Assembly (NCBI RefSeq): GCF_019710575.1
Contig: NZ_JAHWFK010000041.1
Coordinates: forward strand, 170,155-234,154
Source: Paractinoplanes polyasparticus
GTDB taxonomy: Bacteria > Actinomycetota > Actinomycetes > Mycobacteriales > Micromonosporaceae
Direction: 5' to 3'
DNA: 64,000 nt
A program made the translations under genes and the position numbers. Positions 34,301 to 41,883 of the stretch are shown piece after piece (the stretch's first letter is position 1; every line of letters starts with the position of its first letter). The notes below the pieces were generated by a model that made no database searches, was not told the DNA's origin, and saw only the letters and a list, made by a program, of their open reading frames with translations.

Positions 34301-35295
34301 ACGTAGATCCCCAAATCGGCCGCATCTCCGAACACACCCCTCTCTACACCCACCACGGAGTCCCCACCCCCACAAACCTCGTCTCCCTGGAAGCCCTGGT
34401 AGTAAACGCCTCCGGCCACCCCACTCCCCTGCCCCACCACGGCCCCGGCTCCTGGTCCACCGAACCCCCGACCGGAACCGATCAAGGCGCTGAACAACCG
34501 TCCGAACAACCGGCGTTCGATTCGCTGACTCCCGATCAGCGAACGGCCCTCAGCGCAGCTATGTCGGATGCCGATCGCGTCGCCGAGCAGGTGTCCAGAG
34601 ATCTCGGCGCAGTGGTGCAAGCCCTTGATCACAACGCGGCGCGGCTGGTTGGCGAAGAACACCGCGTCAAGTCGGTCGAGAGTCTGAGCCGAAAGTTCCT
34701 CGAGGCCTTTGAGACCGGGAACGTCGGCCTTGACGAATTCATCAGCCGCGTCAAAGACCGCGTTCGGTTCTCGGTCGAAACACCTGAGGAGAACTACGGC
34801 CGCACAGTGACCCAGGTACTGGCGGGCCTCCGCGAACTCGGCTACGAGCGGGCCAGCGCCGCGAGCTTCTGGGCAGATCACGGGCGGCACAATGGTCTCA
34901 ACGTCTGGCTGACCACTCAGGAGGGGTTCCGAATCGAGGTTCAGTTTCCCACCCCTCTGTCACAGGAGGTAGGAACGAAGACGCACGACAGCTACGAGAC
35001 CGTGCGCCTAGGTCACAAGCCGGCTTATCAGCGAGTCAATGCCTTCCTCGAAATCCTGGCGACCAACAAGCGTCTCGACATCTATGCCCACCGACCAACC
35101 GACCTTCACTTGATCATCGACGTCAAAGAGAAGGTGACCACCCTGGCCGGTTGGCTACGGTCGGAGCCCAGCACACTCGCACAGTACAAAAAGGATCTCC
35201 GCACCCGCGGCATATCATTTGAAAACGAGCTTCAGCGGCACGGCCTAGGACTCGACGACGTTCCCGGCCTCGACGGGATGGGCCTGATCGAATGA
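31393..35295 (+). CDS. CpnT-like polymorphic toxin with papain-like and RelA/SpoT-like domains
   Basis: 1,300 residues from ATG overlapping the WXG100 stop (ATGA). Residues 1-230: CpnT-type N-terminal export domain (WAYEALEWVVGFDWPAGNE), helical. Residues about 347-616: Pro/Ser/Thr-rich disordered linker with PGPRLG-type repeats. About 650-800: charged helices. About 845-1010: papain-fold toxin (Tox-PL, glutamine deamidase type) with Cys852 in RGLNCVDG, His957 in GGSHSWAAL and Asp972 in LYVDPQ. About 1055-1290: RelA/SpoT-like nucleotidyltransferase fold: HRVKSVESLSRKF, KDRVRF (Asp1122), IEVQFPTP (Glu1182), THDSYETV. The usual tyrosine is His in GRHNGLNVWL. A secreted or delivered interbacterial effector is inferred. 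The next small gene overlaps its stop. Confidence 0.8.
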   Translation: MTVLPSPIPHPLEFSPFDVPAWAYEALEWVVGFDWPAGNEVATWDVADRWYALATSLAEPNEAAMSAAGRFLSGYGGAGVTADGFADAWRMVAGDDDAPLHDLLRVSDELGKLVEGAGADLEAAKIEAWIEIGIFLIELVGMAVTVALTLGAASPAAGGLIVATRLAVQQIFRRLVEQLGTKALKQTAGRAIKQVTSREGLQRLGREALDEGFDEAREEIATNGGIQMYQQSTGRSDGFDLEDMGRTALAGFAGGVASTGAQAGAHGHGGMLRGAGGEVMAEFGAAATYGELPDAAGIAKSASSGAVGGGMHTMPTSIDIGNAPLPTFDGEAFESTAAGVTLSDRGTPNDGPPANASPSTNAEEAPSLPTTASSATDQVNSPPNAAVNPDPTSPTATPTVDSSSPEPRPTDSVPSTPSPADSSPAPTPPAPSPADSQPLPTSPSPSPTDSPPVSTSPAPSPTDSPSLSAQSTSSPPSPPSESPVSDGTGLLAATVGLADPPTSTPAVSSPAPAVNPPSATSMVGFGPAVPFSSRPASPAASFGPRPGGMTASTGRRPGDSAPSSSPRPGERAASFGPRPDAATASPGPRLGNPAASPGPRLGDAPGSAAPGSRRSSLSDLERIADALGPRTAPRQPVRRPLENAVTSANPPQPEVRDERAYFGYAAHARQTHEQNRRDEYAAYLVSIAEDNRARILDLGRTADQAGRAGFTLREAQDRHQARELSEIVAEIEDQITQVRSGALAPERVEVDPPEWARINRDVGNLAPGGVRTGDRSALDGFAGRPPIDRTRHYNSVGGLRPPLAVHQTDIENAVPRDREGNVSRLPDPREGTWFRLANDGGPAADPTRGLNCVDGVLSLFDTYIHGRPRVSAPRTFDVYANGNPDRPLGGETEGVQRIRLATGGDFQNLCPYLADADPTAAKPKMDQAIQNLTNHLLNTGHGSYAFLITDLEGGGSHSWAALNQNGTVLYVDPQIGRISEHTPLYTHHGVPTPTNLVSLEALVVNASGHPTPLPHHGPGSWSTEPPTGTDQGAEQPSEQPAFDSLTPDQRTALSAAMSDADRVAEQVSRDLGAVVQALDHNAARLVGEEHRVKSVESLSRKFLEAFETGNVGLDEFISRVKDRVRFSVETPEENYGRTVTQVLAGLRELGYERASAASFWADHGRHNGLNVWLTTQEGFRIEVQFPTPLSQEVGTKTHDSYETVRLGHKPAYQRVNAFLEILATNKRLDIYAHRPTDLHLIIDVKEKVTTLAGWLRSEPSTLAQYKKDLRTRGISFENELQRHGLGLDDVPGLDGMGLIE
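32435..33240 (+). repeat. Low-complexity Pro/Ser/Thr-coding stretch in the toxin gene
   Basis: The linker of the CpnT-like toxin is encoded here. It consists of imperfect short repeats, first TPSPADSS/PAPSPTDS-like units of 7-10 codons, then PRPGD/FGPRP/GPRLG units of about 12-14 codons. Imperfect repeats of this kind let effector genes exchange their toxic C-terminal ends by recombination; here that use is inference. Confidence 0.55.
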
Positions 35296-35621
35296 CGGAG
35301 AGCTTCAGCTACAAGGCGATCTTGCGGAGCGACGATCGATCGACCGTCACCAGCCTCGTCGCGTATCAGCCCGGCGACCAAGCGTTGCGTGCCGTGTTGT
35401 GGAGCGTTCCGCGCCGCCAATGGATCTACGCGCCGAACCTGGCGGCTCCTGTCCTTTACGACGATCAGGAACAGGACCGCGGCCGGCCCGTGGACCGCCG
35501 AACTGCCGAGCAGATCTCGCGGGACGTTCTGCACACCGAACTGCCGAGCGAGACCGTGTTGACCGAGATGTCCGACGAGGGCGAGCGAAACGGCTGGAAC
35601 TACGGCCCGCCGCGCGGGTGA
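35292..35621 (+). CDS. Candidate immunity protein for the upstream toxin
   Basis: 109 residues with no signal peptide or membrane segment. The ATG overlaps the toxin stop by four bases (ATGA, 35292-35295). The protein begins TESFSYKAILRSDDRSTVTS and contains a central AVLWSVPRRQWIYAP strand region and an acidic C-terminal half. I recognise no family. Small cytosolic proteins immediately after polymorphic toxin genes are normally their immunity proteins, which is the reason for this call. No hydrolase (small alarmone hydrolase) motif is seen, so protection would be by binding. Confidence 0.6.
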   Translation: MTESFSYKAILRSDDRSTVTSLVAYQPGDQALRAVLWSVPRRQWIYAPNLAAPVLYDDQEQDRGRPVDRRTAEQISRDVLHTELPSETVLTEMSDEGERNGWNYGPPRG

Positions 35622-35625
35622 CGGC

Positions 35626-37080
35626 TCAGGTGATGGCCATGTCGACGAAGCGGGACAGGTGCAGCTGGGCAGCGACCGTAACAGTGTCGGTCGGGCCGTT
35701 TCGGTGCTTGGCGATGATGAAGTCGGCCTCGCCCGCTCGCGGGCTCTCCTTGTCGTAGTAGTCGTCGCGGTGCAGCAGGATGACGACGTCGGCGTCCTGC
35801 TCGATGGAGCCGGATTCACGCAGGTCGGAAAGCTGCGGCCGCTTGTCGGTGCGCTGCTCGGGGCCACGGTTCAGCTGTGACACGGCGATCACCGGGCATT
35901 CGACCTCTTTGGCCAGCAGCTTGAGGCCACGGGACAGCTCGGAGACCTCTTGCTGGCGGCTCTCGGTCTTCTTCGGGGAGGACATCAGCTGCAGATAGTC
36001 GATCACCAGGAGTTTGAGGTTGTGCCGCTGTTTGAGGCGGCGCGCCTTGGCCCGGATCTCCATGAGGTTCATGTTGGGGGTGTCGTCGACAAAGATCGGT
36101 GCTTCGCTGATCTCGCCCATGCGCCGGGCCAGCTTGCTCCAGTCGTCGTCGGTGAGCTGACCGGAGCGCAGCACGTGCAGGGGCACCCGGGCCTCGGCCG
36201 ACAGCAGACGCATGACCATCTCGATCTTGCTCATTTCGAGGGAGAAGATCGCGCTGGCGCAGTTGGCGCGGATTGCCGCGTTGCGGGCGAAGTCCATGCT
36301 GACGGTCGACTTACCGAGACCGGGGCGCCCGGCCACGATGATCAGCTGGCCGGGGTGCAGGCCGTTGAGCAACCGGTCGAGGTCGGAGAAGCCGGTTGGC
36401 ACGCCGGTCATCACGCCGCCGGCGGCGCCCACCGCCTCGATCTCGTCGAGGGTGGGCTGGAGCATGTCGCCCAGGGCGGCGAAGTCTTCGCTGACCCGTT
36501 TCTCGGTGACGTCGTAGATGGCCTGCTGGGCCAGGTCGACGATGTCGTCGACGTCACGCCCGCCGTTGCCGTTCGCGCCGTAGCCGAGTTGGACGATCTT
36601 GGTGCCGGCCTCGACGAGGCGTCGCAGGATGGCCCGCTCGCCGACGATGCGTGCGTAATAAGCAGCGTTGGCCGCGGTGGGCACGCTCTCGATGAGGGTG
36701 TGGAGATAGGGCACGCCGCCGATGCGTTGCAGATCACCCGAGTCGGCCAGCGCGGCCGCCACGGTCAGCGCGTCGGCCGGTTCACCCCGCCCGTACAGGT
36801 CGAGAATGACGTCGTAGATCGAGGCGTGCACCGGACGGTAGAAATCCGTCACCTTGAGGATCTCGACGACGTCGGCGATGGCGTCCTTGGAGAGCAGCAT
36901 GCCGCCGAGAACGCCCTGCTCAGCGGCTACATCTTGCGGAGGGGACTTGTCGAAGGCGCCGCCCCGGGAGGAGCCGCCGCCCGACTGTCCGCCGCCCGAT
37001 GACCCGCCGCCGGACGGCCCGCCACCCGACGGTCCACCGCCGGACTGGGCCGGCGGACGTGTCTCGTCGGTGATCGACAC
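35626..37080 (-). CDS. dnaB: Replicative DNA helicase DnaB
   Basis: 484 residues. The GTG at 37080 (VSITDETRPPAQ) has GGAGGAGG five bases upstream; the ATG further up overlaps this ribosome-binding site and is rejected. After an unusual Gly/Ser-repeat leader of about 30 residues (SGGGPSGGG) comes the N-terminal helical collar (QDVAAEQGVLGGMLL), then the RecA-like domain with Walker A AGRPGLGKSTVSMD, FSLEMSK, Walker B LLVIDYLQLM and the arginine-finger region SDLRESGSIEQDADVV. No intein interrupts the gene. Converges with the toxin operon with four bases between. Confidence 0.97.
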   Translation of the reverse strand: MSITDETRPPAQSGGGPSGGGPSGGGSSGGGQSGGGSSRGGAFDKSPPQDVAAEQGVLGGMLLSKDAIADVVEILKVTDFYRPVHASIYDVILDLYGRGEPADALTVAAALADSGDLQRIGGVPYLHTLIESVPTAANAAYYARIVGERAILRRLVEAGTKIVQLGYGANGNGGRDVDDIVDLAQQAIYDVTEKRVSEDFAALGDMLQPTLDEIEAVGAAGGVMTGVPTGFSDLDRLLNGLHPGQLIIVAGRPGLGKSTVSMDFARNAAIRANCASAIFSLEMSKIEMVMRLLSAEARVPLHVLRSGQLTDDDWSKLARRMGEISEAPIFVDDTPNMNLMEIRAKARRLKQRHNLKLLVIDYLQLMSSPKKTESRQQEVSELSRGLKLLAKEVECPVIAVSQLNRGPEQRTDKRPQLSDLRESGSIEQDADVVILLHRDDYYDKESPRAGEADFIIAKHRNGPTDTVTVAAQLHLSRFVDMAIT

Positions 37081-37418
37081 CCGGACCTCCTCCATTAGCC
37101 GTACGTGCATCCCTGATCAAACAGCCCGGGTATGACACTTTCGGCTGATCCCCGCCATGATCAGGAAAAACTCCCGATCAAGCCCCGCGCCTGCGGCGGC
37201 ACCACTGTACGAACCCGGCCGCCACCTGCCCAAGCGCACCGGTGGACGAGCCTCGGGACAACCTGTGGACATCCCGCCCCAGCCTGTGGGCAGCCCTGTG
37301 CACAGCCTGTGTACAACTCCTGGGGACGACGGGGGTGGTGCCTTCGCCAGCAGGCATTTCGCTGTCCCCACCTGTGGAGGGAGAAAAACTCCTGCACAAC
37401 TGCGAAAAGGTGCCTCGC
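37081..37418. other. 338-bp divergent region between dnaB and the giant membrane protein
   Basis: No gene supported. The dnaB ribosome-binding site lies at its left end. A block at 37264-37316 carries four DnaA-box-like 9-mers. A GGAGGG-ATTC-type element and AT-rich CAACTGCGAAAAGG precede the downstream start. One reading frame stays open through it but its codons do not look protein-coding. Confidence 0.55.
37264..37316 (-). promoter_or_regulatory. Cluster of DnaA-box-like sequences
   Basis: Reading the minus strand: TTGTACACA (37308-37316), CTGTGCACA (37297-37305), CTGCCCACA (37285-37293) and ATGTCCACA (37264-37272). They match the high-GC DnaA box TTGTCCACA at 8, 7, 7 and 8 of 9 positions, all in the same orientation with spacings of 11, 12 and 21 bp. 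Direct DnaA control of dnaB or DnaA titration are possible roles. Confidence 0.5.
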
Positions 37419-40400
37419 GTGAGCAAGCCGTCGCACGGAGGCGTTGCGGTTCCGACGCGCGGAAGGCACGCTTTTGTCGTGGACCAACGGGAGTGGGACT
37501 ACGGCGCCCGCATGTCGCGAGAGCGACGCGCCGCCGATCAGTGGTCCCCCCGTACCTCGGATTCGCCCGATTTCGCCGATCCTGAGCCGAAATGGTCGTC
37601 CCTCACCGACACCGGCAGCCTGCAGCCCAGCGCCGAGGCTCTCGACTGGCAGCGCCGGGCCGACCAGTGGGCCCAGCAGGCCGAATCCGACCCGCACCAG
37701 TCCGTCGAGCCGGCGAACCGCTGGTCCGACGTCGCCGCCGCCGGTCGTACCACGTTCCCGGCCGACGGCGTCGGCTGGCGCACCGAGACGGCCGAGTGGC
37801 GGGCCGCCGGCGCCCGCTGGCGGCAGACCACCGAGTGGCGCTCCACCACCGGCTCCCACGTCTGGCGGTCGACAACCGAGGCCTGGCAGACCGACGGCAA
37901 CGACTCCTACCCGGCCGAGACCGAGACTCCGATGGCTCAGCCGGCGATCTCCAGCACCGCCTGGTCGGGCGACTCGGGCACCGACGCCCGCCCGGCCTGG
38001 CAGCAGTTCGCCGACTCGCCGACCGAGCCCGAGGCGCCGAGCCGGTCGTGGTCGGCTTCCGCCGAGCCGGCCACGCCGAGCCGGCAACAGCCTTCCCCCC
38101 GTACGCCCGCGGAAAGCTCCACGTCCTGGCAACAGTTGGTCGAGCCGGGCCAGCAGCAGTCGTGGAACTCCCGTCCGTCCTGGCAGCGGGACGCCATCGA
38201 GGGCTCAGCGACCTGGACCGACCTGACCGACCAGCGTTCCGCCGACAGCGGCGCCACGTGGCTGCGTTCCGACGACGCCCGCGACGACGGCCGCCACCTG
38301 GTGCGTGAGGACGACCGCGCCGCCGCGTGGCAACGCGATGCCGGCGCGGGGTCACCCTCGGTGGGGCGGCGTCGCGCTCCCGAGCCGGGTTACGCGCCTT
38401 CCGGTGGTACGGGCTGGTCCAGCGGCCGCTCCGACGCCGAGAACGGTGAGAACACCGACAACTGGGCCCGCCACACCGACACGGGCGGCATTCAGCTGTA
38501 CGGGGATACTCCCGCCTCGCCCGAGCCGGCTTCCTGGAACACGACGGGCACCGGTTTCGGCTCCCGCAACGTCAATCGCCGGGAAGAGGCCGACCGCGGC
38601 CGGAGTCCGTACGGTGAAGCTCCCGGCTACGAGATGCCACCGGCGACACCGTACGAGCCACCGCCGCGCCAGCCCCGCCGCGATGACGCCGCCGCGGGTT
38701 ACGACGCCACCCCGCGCTCGCGCTACGCCCCCGACGACGAGCAGCCTCGCTACACCGACGAGCCGCCGACCAGCCGCGGCCGCCGGAGCCGCCGCTATGC
38801 CGACGACGCCGACACACCGCGCCGCGGCGACACTGGTTCCTTCGCCCCGCCGGAACCACGCGCCGCTCGACGGTCCCGTTCCGAATCGGACGAGACGGCC
38901 ACGTTCAGCGCCGTCCCGATGCCCGCGCCGCCGCCCACGTCAGCCCAGCGCAGCGCGATCCCGATGCCCGCGCCGCCCACATCGGCCCAGCGCAGCGCCG
39001 TACCCATGCCCGCCCCGCCGCCCACATCGGCCCAGCGCAGCGCCGTACCCATGCCCGCCCCGCCGCCCACGTCAGCCCAGCGCAGCGCGATCCCGATGCC
39101 CGCGCCACCCTCCTCGGCCCCGCGCAGTGCTGTTCCCATGTCCGCCCCGCCGTCGTCGGCCCCGCGCAGCGCCGCGCCCATGTCCGCGGCTCCGACCTCT
39201 GCTCCACGCGGGGGCCCGTCCAAGGGCCGCGCCAGGTACAACGCGGGCGGCTCCGACTGGCGCGAGCAGACCGGGTCGTGGGAGGCCGAGCCCGACACCA
39301 GCAGCTGGGTCCGCGACCCCGACACCGGCCAATGGAGCCGCTCCGACGACGACCCGCGCATCCTGGCGTGGCGCCGCGAGGCCGCGCGGCGTGAGGCGGC
39401 CGGCGAGGGCCCGCGCGCCCTGCCGCCCCCACCCCCGCCGGCCGTTGCCGAGCCCGAAGCCCGTCCCGAGCCGCGCCAGTCCGAGCCGCCCACCGGCTGG
39501 CGCAACTCGCCCCCGCCGTCGCTGCCCCCGGGCCCGACACCCCGCAGCGCAATGCCGGCCGACCCGTACGACCAGCCCCGCGGCTACGGCGACGCCGACC
39601 CCGCCGGCTACGGCTCAGCACCCACCAGCTCGGTCCCGGGCCGCAGCCCGTACGGCTACAGCGGCGCACCCACGAGCGCAGAACCCGCCCGCGACCCGTA
39701 CGGCGCCGCCCCGACCAGTCCCGCCCGCGACCCGTACGACGAGCCGCGCGGCTACCGGGCCGGCCCGAACCCGTACGACCAGCCTCCGGGCTACGGCGCC
39801 GCGCCCACCAGCTCGGCACCCGGCCGCGACCCCTACGGCACCGCGCCTACCAGCTCAGCGCCCGGCCGCGACCCATACGGCGAACCCCGCGGCTACGGCG
39901 CCGCGTCCGGTCGTGAGCCCTACGACATTGCGCGAGCCAACGGCAGTGCCCCGGCCGGTTCGGGCCCGAGCCGCTACGGCACCGAGCCCTACGACACTCC
40001 GCGCGCCAACGGAAGCGCGATCCCCGGCCGCGACGCATACGAGCAGCCGCGCAACTACGGCACCCCGGCCGACCGCGAGCCCTACGGCAGCGCACCCACC
40101 AGCTCCATCCCGAGCCGCGACCCATACGACCAGCCGCGCAACTACGGCACCCCGGCCGACCGCGAGCCCTACGGCAGCGCACCCACCAGTTCCATCCCCA
40201 GCCGCGACCCGTACGGCATTCCGCGGGCAAACGGCAGCGCACCCACCAGCTCCATCCCGGGCCGCGACCCGTACGGCGAGCCCCGCAGCTACGGCGGCCA
40301 GGCTCCCGATCGCGAACCCCGCGGCTACAGCGCCGACCCCGCCCGCGACCCATACGGCGAACCCCGGGGCTACGGCAGCGCCGTCCCCGCCCGCGACCCG

Positions 40401-41660
40401 TACGACGAACCCCGCGGCTACGGCAGCGCCCCCACCAGCGCCGTCCCCAGCCGCGACCGATACGACGACTACGGCGGCACGCCGACGACGTCGCTTCCCC
40501 GGCGGTCCTATCAGGACGAACCGGGCAACGCCCCGCGCAGCGGCTCGGCCTACGGTGGCGGCGGCACCGCTCCGTATCGCGGCCAGCCCGCCCTTCCCAG
40601 CGCTCCGCGCAGCGCCCCGAGCTACGGCGGATCGGGCAACGCGCCGACCGGCGGGGTTCCCGGCGGCCCGCTCGGTTACTCCGGTTCCGCCCCGGTCAGC
40701 TCGCCGCGCGGCTATTCGGGTGCGCCGGCCCTGCCTCCCGGTTCCGCCACCGCCCCGGCGAGCGGCGTGCCGCAGTACATCCCGCTCGAGGAGCCGCAGC
40801 GTTCCGGTCGCCGGCGCGCCGACGATGACGCGCCGACCGGTCGGCGCGGCGCGGTCGAACCGGGTGCGTACGCCGCCGAGCCGCTGAGCCCCGAGGCGTG
40901 GCAGACCGGCGGGCGCCAGGCCGAAGCCCCACCCTGGTCATTGGACGATCCGACCAGCACCGGCGCACGTTCCGAACCGAGCCAGTGGCAACTCGAGGAA
41001 CGCCGCGAGCGAGCCCGTGGCAGCGCGACCTACCGCGACGGCGGTGGGGGCGACTGGCGGCGCGACCTGTCCGATCAGAGCGACCTGGCCGACGGCGAAT
41101 CCCGCCGCTACGGCACCTCGGATTACGTGCCCTTTCGGTCCGGCGGCTCAGCCGCGGTCTCGGGACAATCAAACTTATCCACCACGTCGACCTCACTGAT
41201 CTCGCCGGTCGGGCGCGAGGCGACCGCGGCTCCCCAGCGGGCCGCCGCGAGCTGGAACGGTCCTTCCGGGGCGTACGAACGCCGCCCGGTCACCAGTGGC
41301 TATCCGACGGGCCGGAAGAGCGACCTGCTCAATCCGGACGACGAGGAGGATGAACAGGAGTCCGGCAGTCCGCTCGCCGCGGTCGGCTACACTGTCATCT
41401 GGTACGGCGTCCCGGTCGTCCTGTTCGTCGCGTACATGCTGGTGGTTGGCACCGGCGCCCAGGGACACGCCCTCGGCACGCTGGCCAAGGCCGCCCCGCA
41501 GTTCCTGATCTCGCTGGTGCTCAGCGTGCTCGTCGCGGTCGGTTTGCGTTTCGTGAGCCACTCGTGGAAGGCGGTCAGCGTCGGCCTGGCCGCGGCCGTG
41601 GTCGGCGGCGGCCTGGCCACCGTCCTGACCTCGGCCATCACCGGCAACAGCCTCAGCTGA
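37419..41660 (+). CDS. Giant low-complexity protein with C-terminal membrane helices
   Basis: 1,413 residues if translation begins at GTG 37419 (AAGG eight bases upstream); GTG 37479 or ATG 37512-region are alternatives. Residues about 40-330 are Trp-rich, with tryptophans every 7-15 residues (DWQRRADQW, EWRAAGARWRQTTEW). Residues about 495-600 consist of PMPAPPTSAQRSA-type repeats, about 715-1015 of RDPYGEPRGYGSAPTSS-type repeats rich in Tyr, Pro, Gly and Arg. The C-terminal 95 residues have three to four transmembrane helices (VIWYGVPVVLFVAYMLVV). Probably a membrane-anchored protein with a long cytoplasmic disordered region. Position between dnaB and the rpsF operon is notable. No known function. 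Confidence 0.72.
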   Translation: MSKPSHGGVAVPTRGRHAFVVDQREWDYGARMSRERRAADQWSPRTSDSPDFADPEPKWSSLTDTGSLQPSAEALDWQRRADQWAQQAESDPHQSVEPANRWSDVAAAGRTTFPADGVGWRTETAEWRAAGARWRQTTEWRSTTGSHVWRSTTEAWQTDGNDSYPAETETPMAQPAISSTAWSGDSGTDARPAWQQFADSPTEPEAPSRSWSASAEPATPSRQQPSPRTPAESSTSWQQLVEPGQQQSWNSRPSWQRDAIEGSATWTDLTDQRSADSGATWLRSDDARDDGRHLVREDDRAAAWQRDAGAGSPSVGRRRAPEPGYAPSGGTGWSSGRSDAENGENTDNWARHTDTGGIQLYGDTPASPEPASWNTTGTGFGSRNVNRREEADRGRSPYGEAPGYEMPPATPYEPPPRQPRRDDAAAGYDATPRSRYAPDDEQPRYTDEPPTSRGRRSRRYADDADTPRRGDTGSFAPPEPRAARRSRSESDETATFSAVPMPAPPPTSAQRSAIPMPAPPTSAQRSAVPMPAPPPTSAQRSAVPMPAPPPTSAQRSAIPMPAPPSSAPRSAVPMSAPPSSAPRSAAPMSAAPTSAPRGGPSKGRARYNAGGSDWREQTGSWEAEPDTSSWVRDPDTGQWSRSDDDPRILAWRREAARREAAGEGPRALPPPPPPAVAEPEARPEPRQSEPPTGWRNSPPPSLPPGPTPRSAMPADPYDQPRGYGDADPAGYGSAPTSSVPGRSPYGYSGAPTSAEPARDPYGAAPTSPARDPYDEPRGYRAGPNPYDQPPGYGAAPTSSAPGRDPYGTAPTSSAPGRDPYGEPRGYGAASGREPYDIARANGSAPAGSGPSRYGTEPYDTPRANGSAIPGRDAYEQPRNYGTPADREPYGSAPTSSIPSRDPYDQPRNYGTPADREPYGSAPTSSIPSRDPYGIPRANGSAPTSSIPGRDPYGEPRSYGGQAPDREPRGYSADPARDPYGEPRGYGSAVPARDPYDEPRGYGSAPTSAVPSRDRYDDYGGTPTTSLPRRSYQDEPGNAPRSGSAYGGGGTAPYRGQPALPSAPRSAPSYGGSGNAPTGGVPGGPLGYSGSAPVSSPRGYSGAPALPPGSATAPASGVPQYIPLEEPQRSGRRRADDDAPTGRRGAVEPGAYAAEPLSPEAWQTGGRQAEAPPWSLDDPTSTGARSEPSQWQLEERRERARGSATYRDGGGGDWRRDLSDQSDLADGESRRYGTSDYVPFRSGGSAAVSGQSNLSTTSTSLISPVGREATAAPQRAAASWNGPSGAYERRPVTSGYPTGRKSDLLNPDDEEDEQESGSPLAAVGYTVIWYGVPVVLFVAYMLVVGTGAQGHALGTLAKAAPQFLISLVLSVLVAVGLRFVSHSWKAVSVGLAAAVVGGGLATVLTSAITGNSLS
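38911..39206 (+). repeat. Tandem PMPAPP(P)TSAQRSA-coding repeats
   Basis: About six imperfect direct repeats of 42-48 bp, unit CCGATGCCCGCGCCGCC-like followed by CACGTCAGCCCAGCGCAGCG. Repeats are in frame and form part of the giant protein. Strong unit-to-unit identity suggests recent expansion. Confidence 0.8.
39556..40466 (+). repeat. Degenerate RDPYGEPRGYGSAPTSS-coding repeats
   Basis: About twenty imperfect units of 15-30 codons with core GRDPYG or ADREPYG, followed by PRGYGS and APTSS. The 75-bp unit around 40050-40200 is repeated almost exactly (PRNYGTPADREPYGSAPTSS). All in frame within the giant protein. Confidence 0.75.
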
Positions 41661-41825
41661 CCACCCACGCCGGCAGCCCCACTGAACCGCGCCGCCGATC
41701 GAGACAAACCGCATCAGCCTCGGAGAGCCAACCGCCCGCGGTCGGATCCAGGGGAATCGCCCCGACGCCTGCTCCTGGACTACCCGGGCAACCGATCCGC
41801 CGCTGAGACCCACGCGCATCGGAAC

Positions 41826-41863
41826 AACAAAAAGCGCGCCGAGATCCGTGGATCCCGGCGCGC
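41826..41863 (-). terminator. Rho-independent terminator of the rpsF-ssb-rpsR-rplI operon
   Basis: On the minus strand GCGCGCCGGGATCC pairs with GGATCTCGGCGCGC (one mismatch) around a two-base turn and is followed by TTTTTGTTG. It lies 20 bp after the rplI stop codon. Confidence 0.85.
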
Positions 41864-41883
41864 CTTTCGTTCGCGAAGCGGTC

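Noticed and set aside
29333..35621. Prophage or insertion element carrying the toxin island
   Set aside because: I found no integrase, transposase, tRNA target or flanking repeats.
37081..37128. Upstream ATG start for dnaB (MHVRL / MEEVRV)
   Set aside because: These codons overlap the GGAGGAGG ribosome-binding site that fits the GTG at 37080.
37242..37418. Extension of the giant protein to 37242
   Set aside because: The stretch contains the DnaA-box-like cluster and codes for a Cys-containing leader without similarity to the rest of the protein.
38911..40466. Repeat array as CRISPR
   Set aside because: The repeats are in frame, variable in length and without unique spacers of constant size; no cas genes are nearby.
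38305..40887. Second plus-strand frame within the giant protein
   Set aside because: Thr/Pro/Arg-rich frame generated by the repeats in another phase. The chosen frame has the membrane helices and a plausible start.
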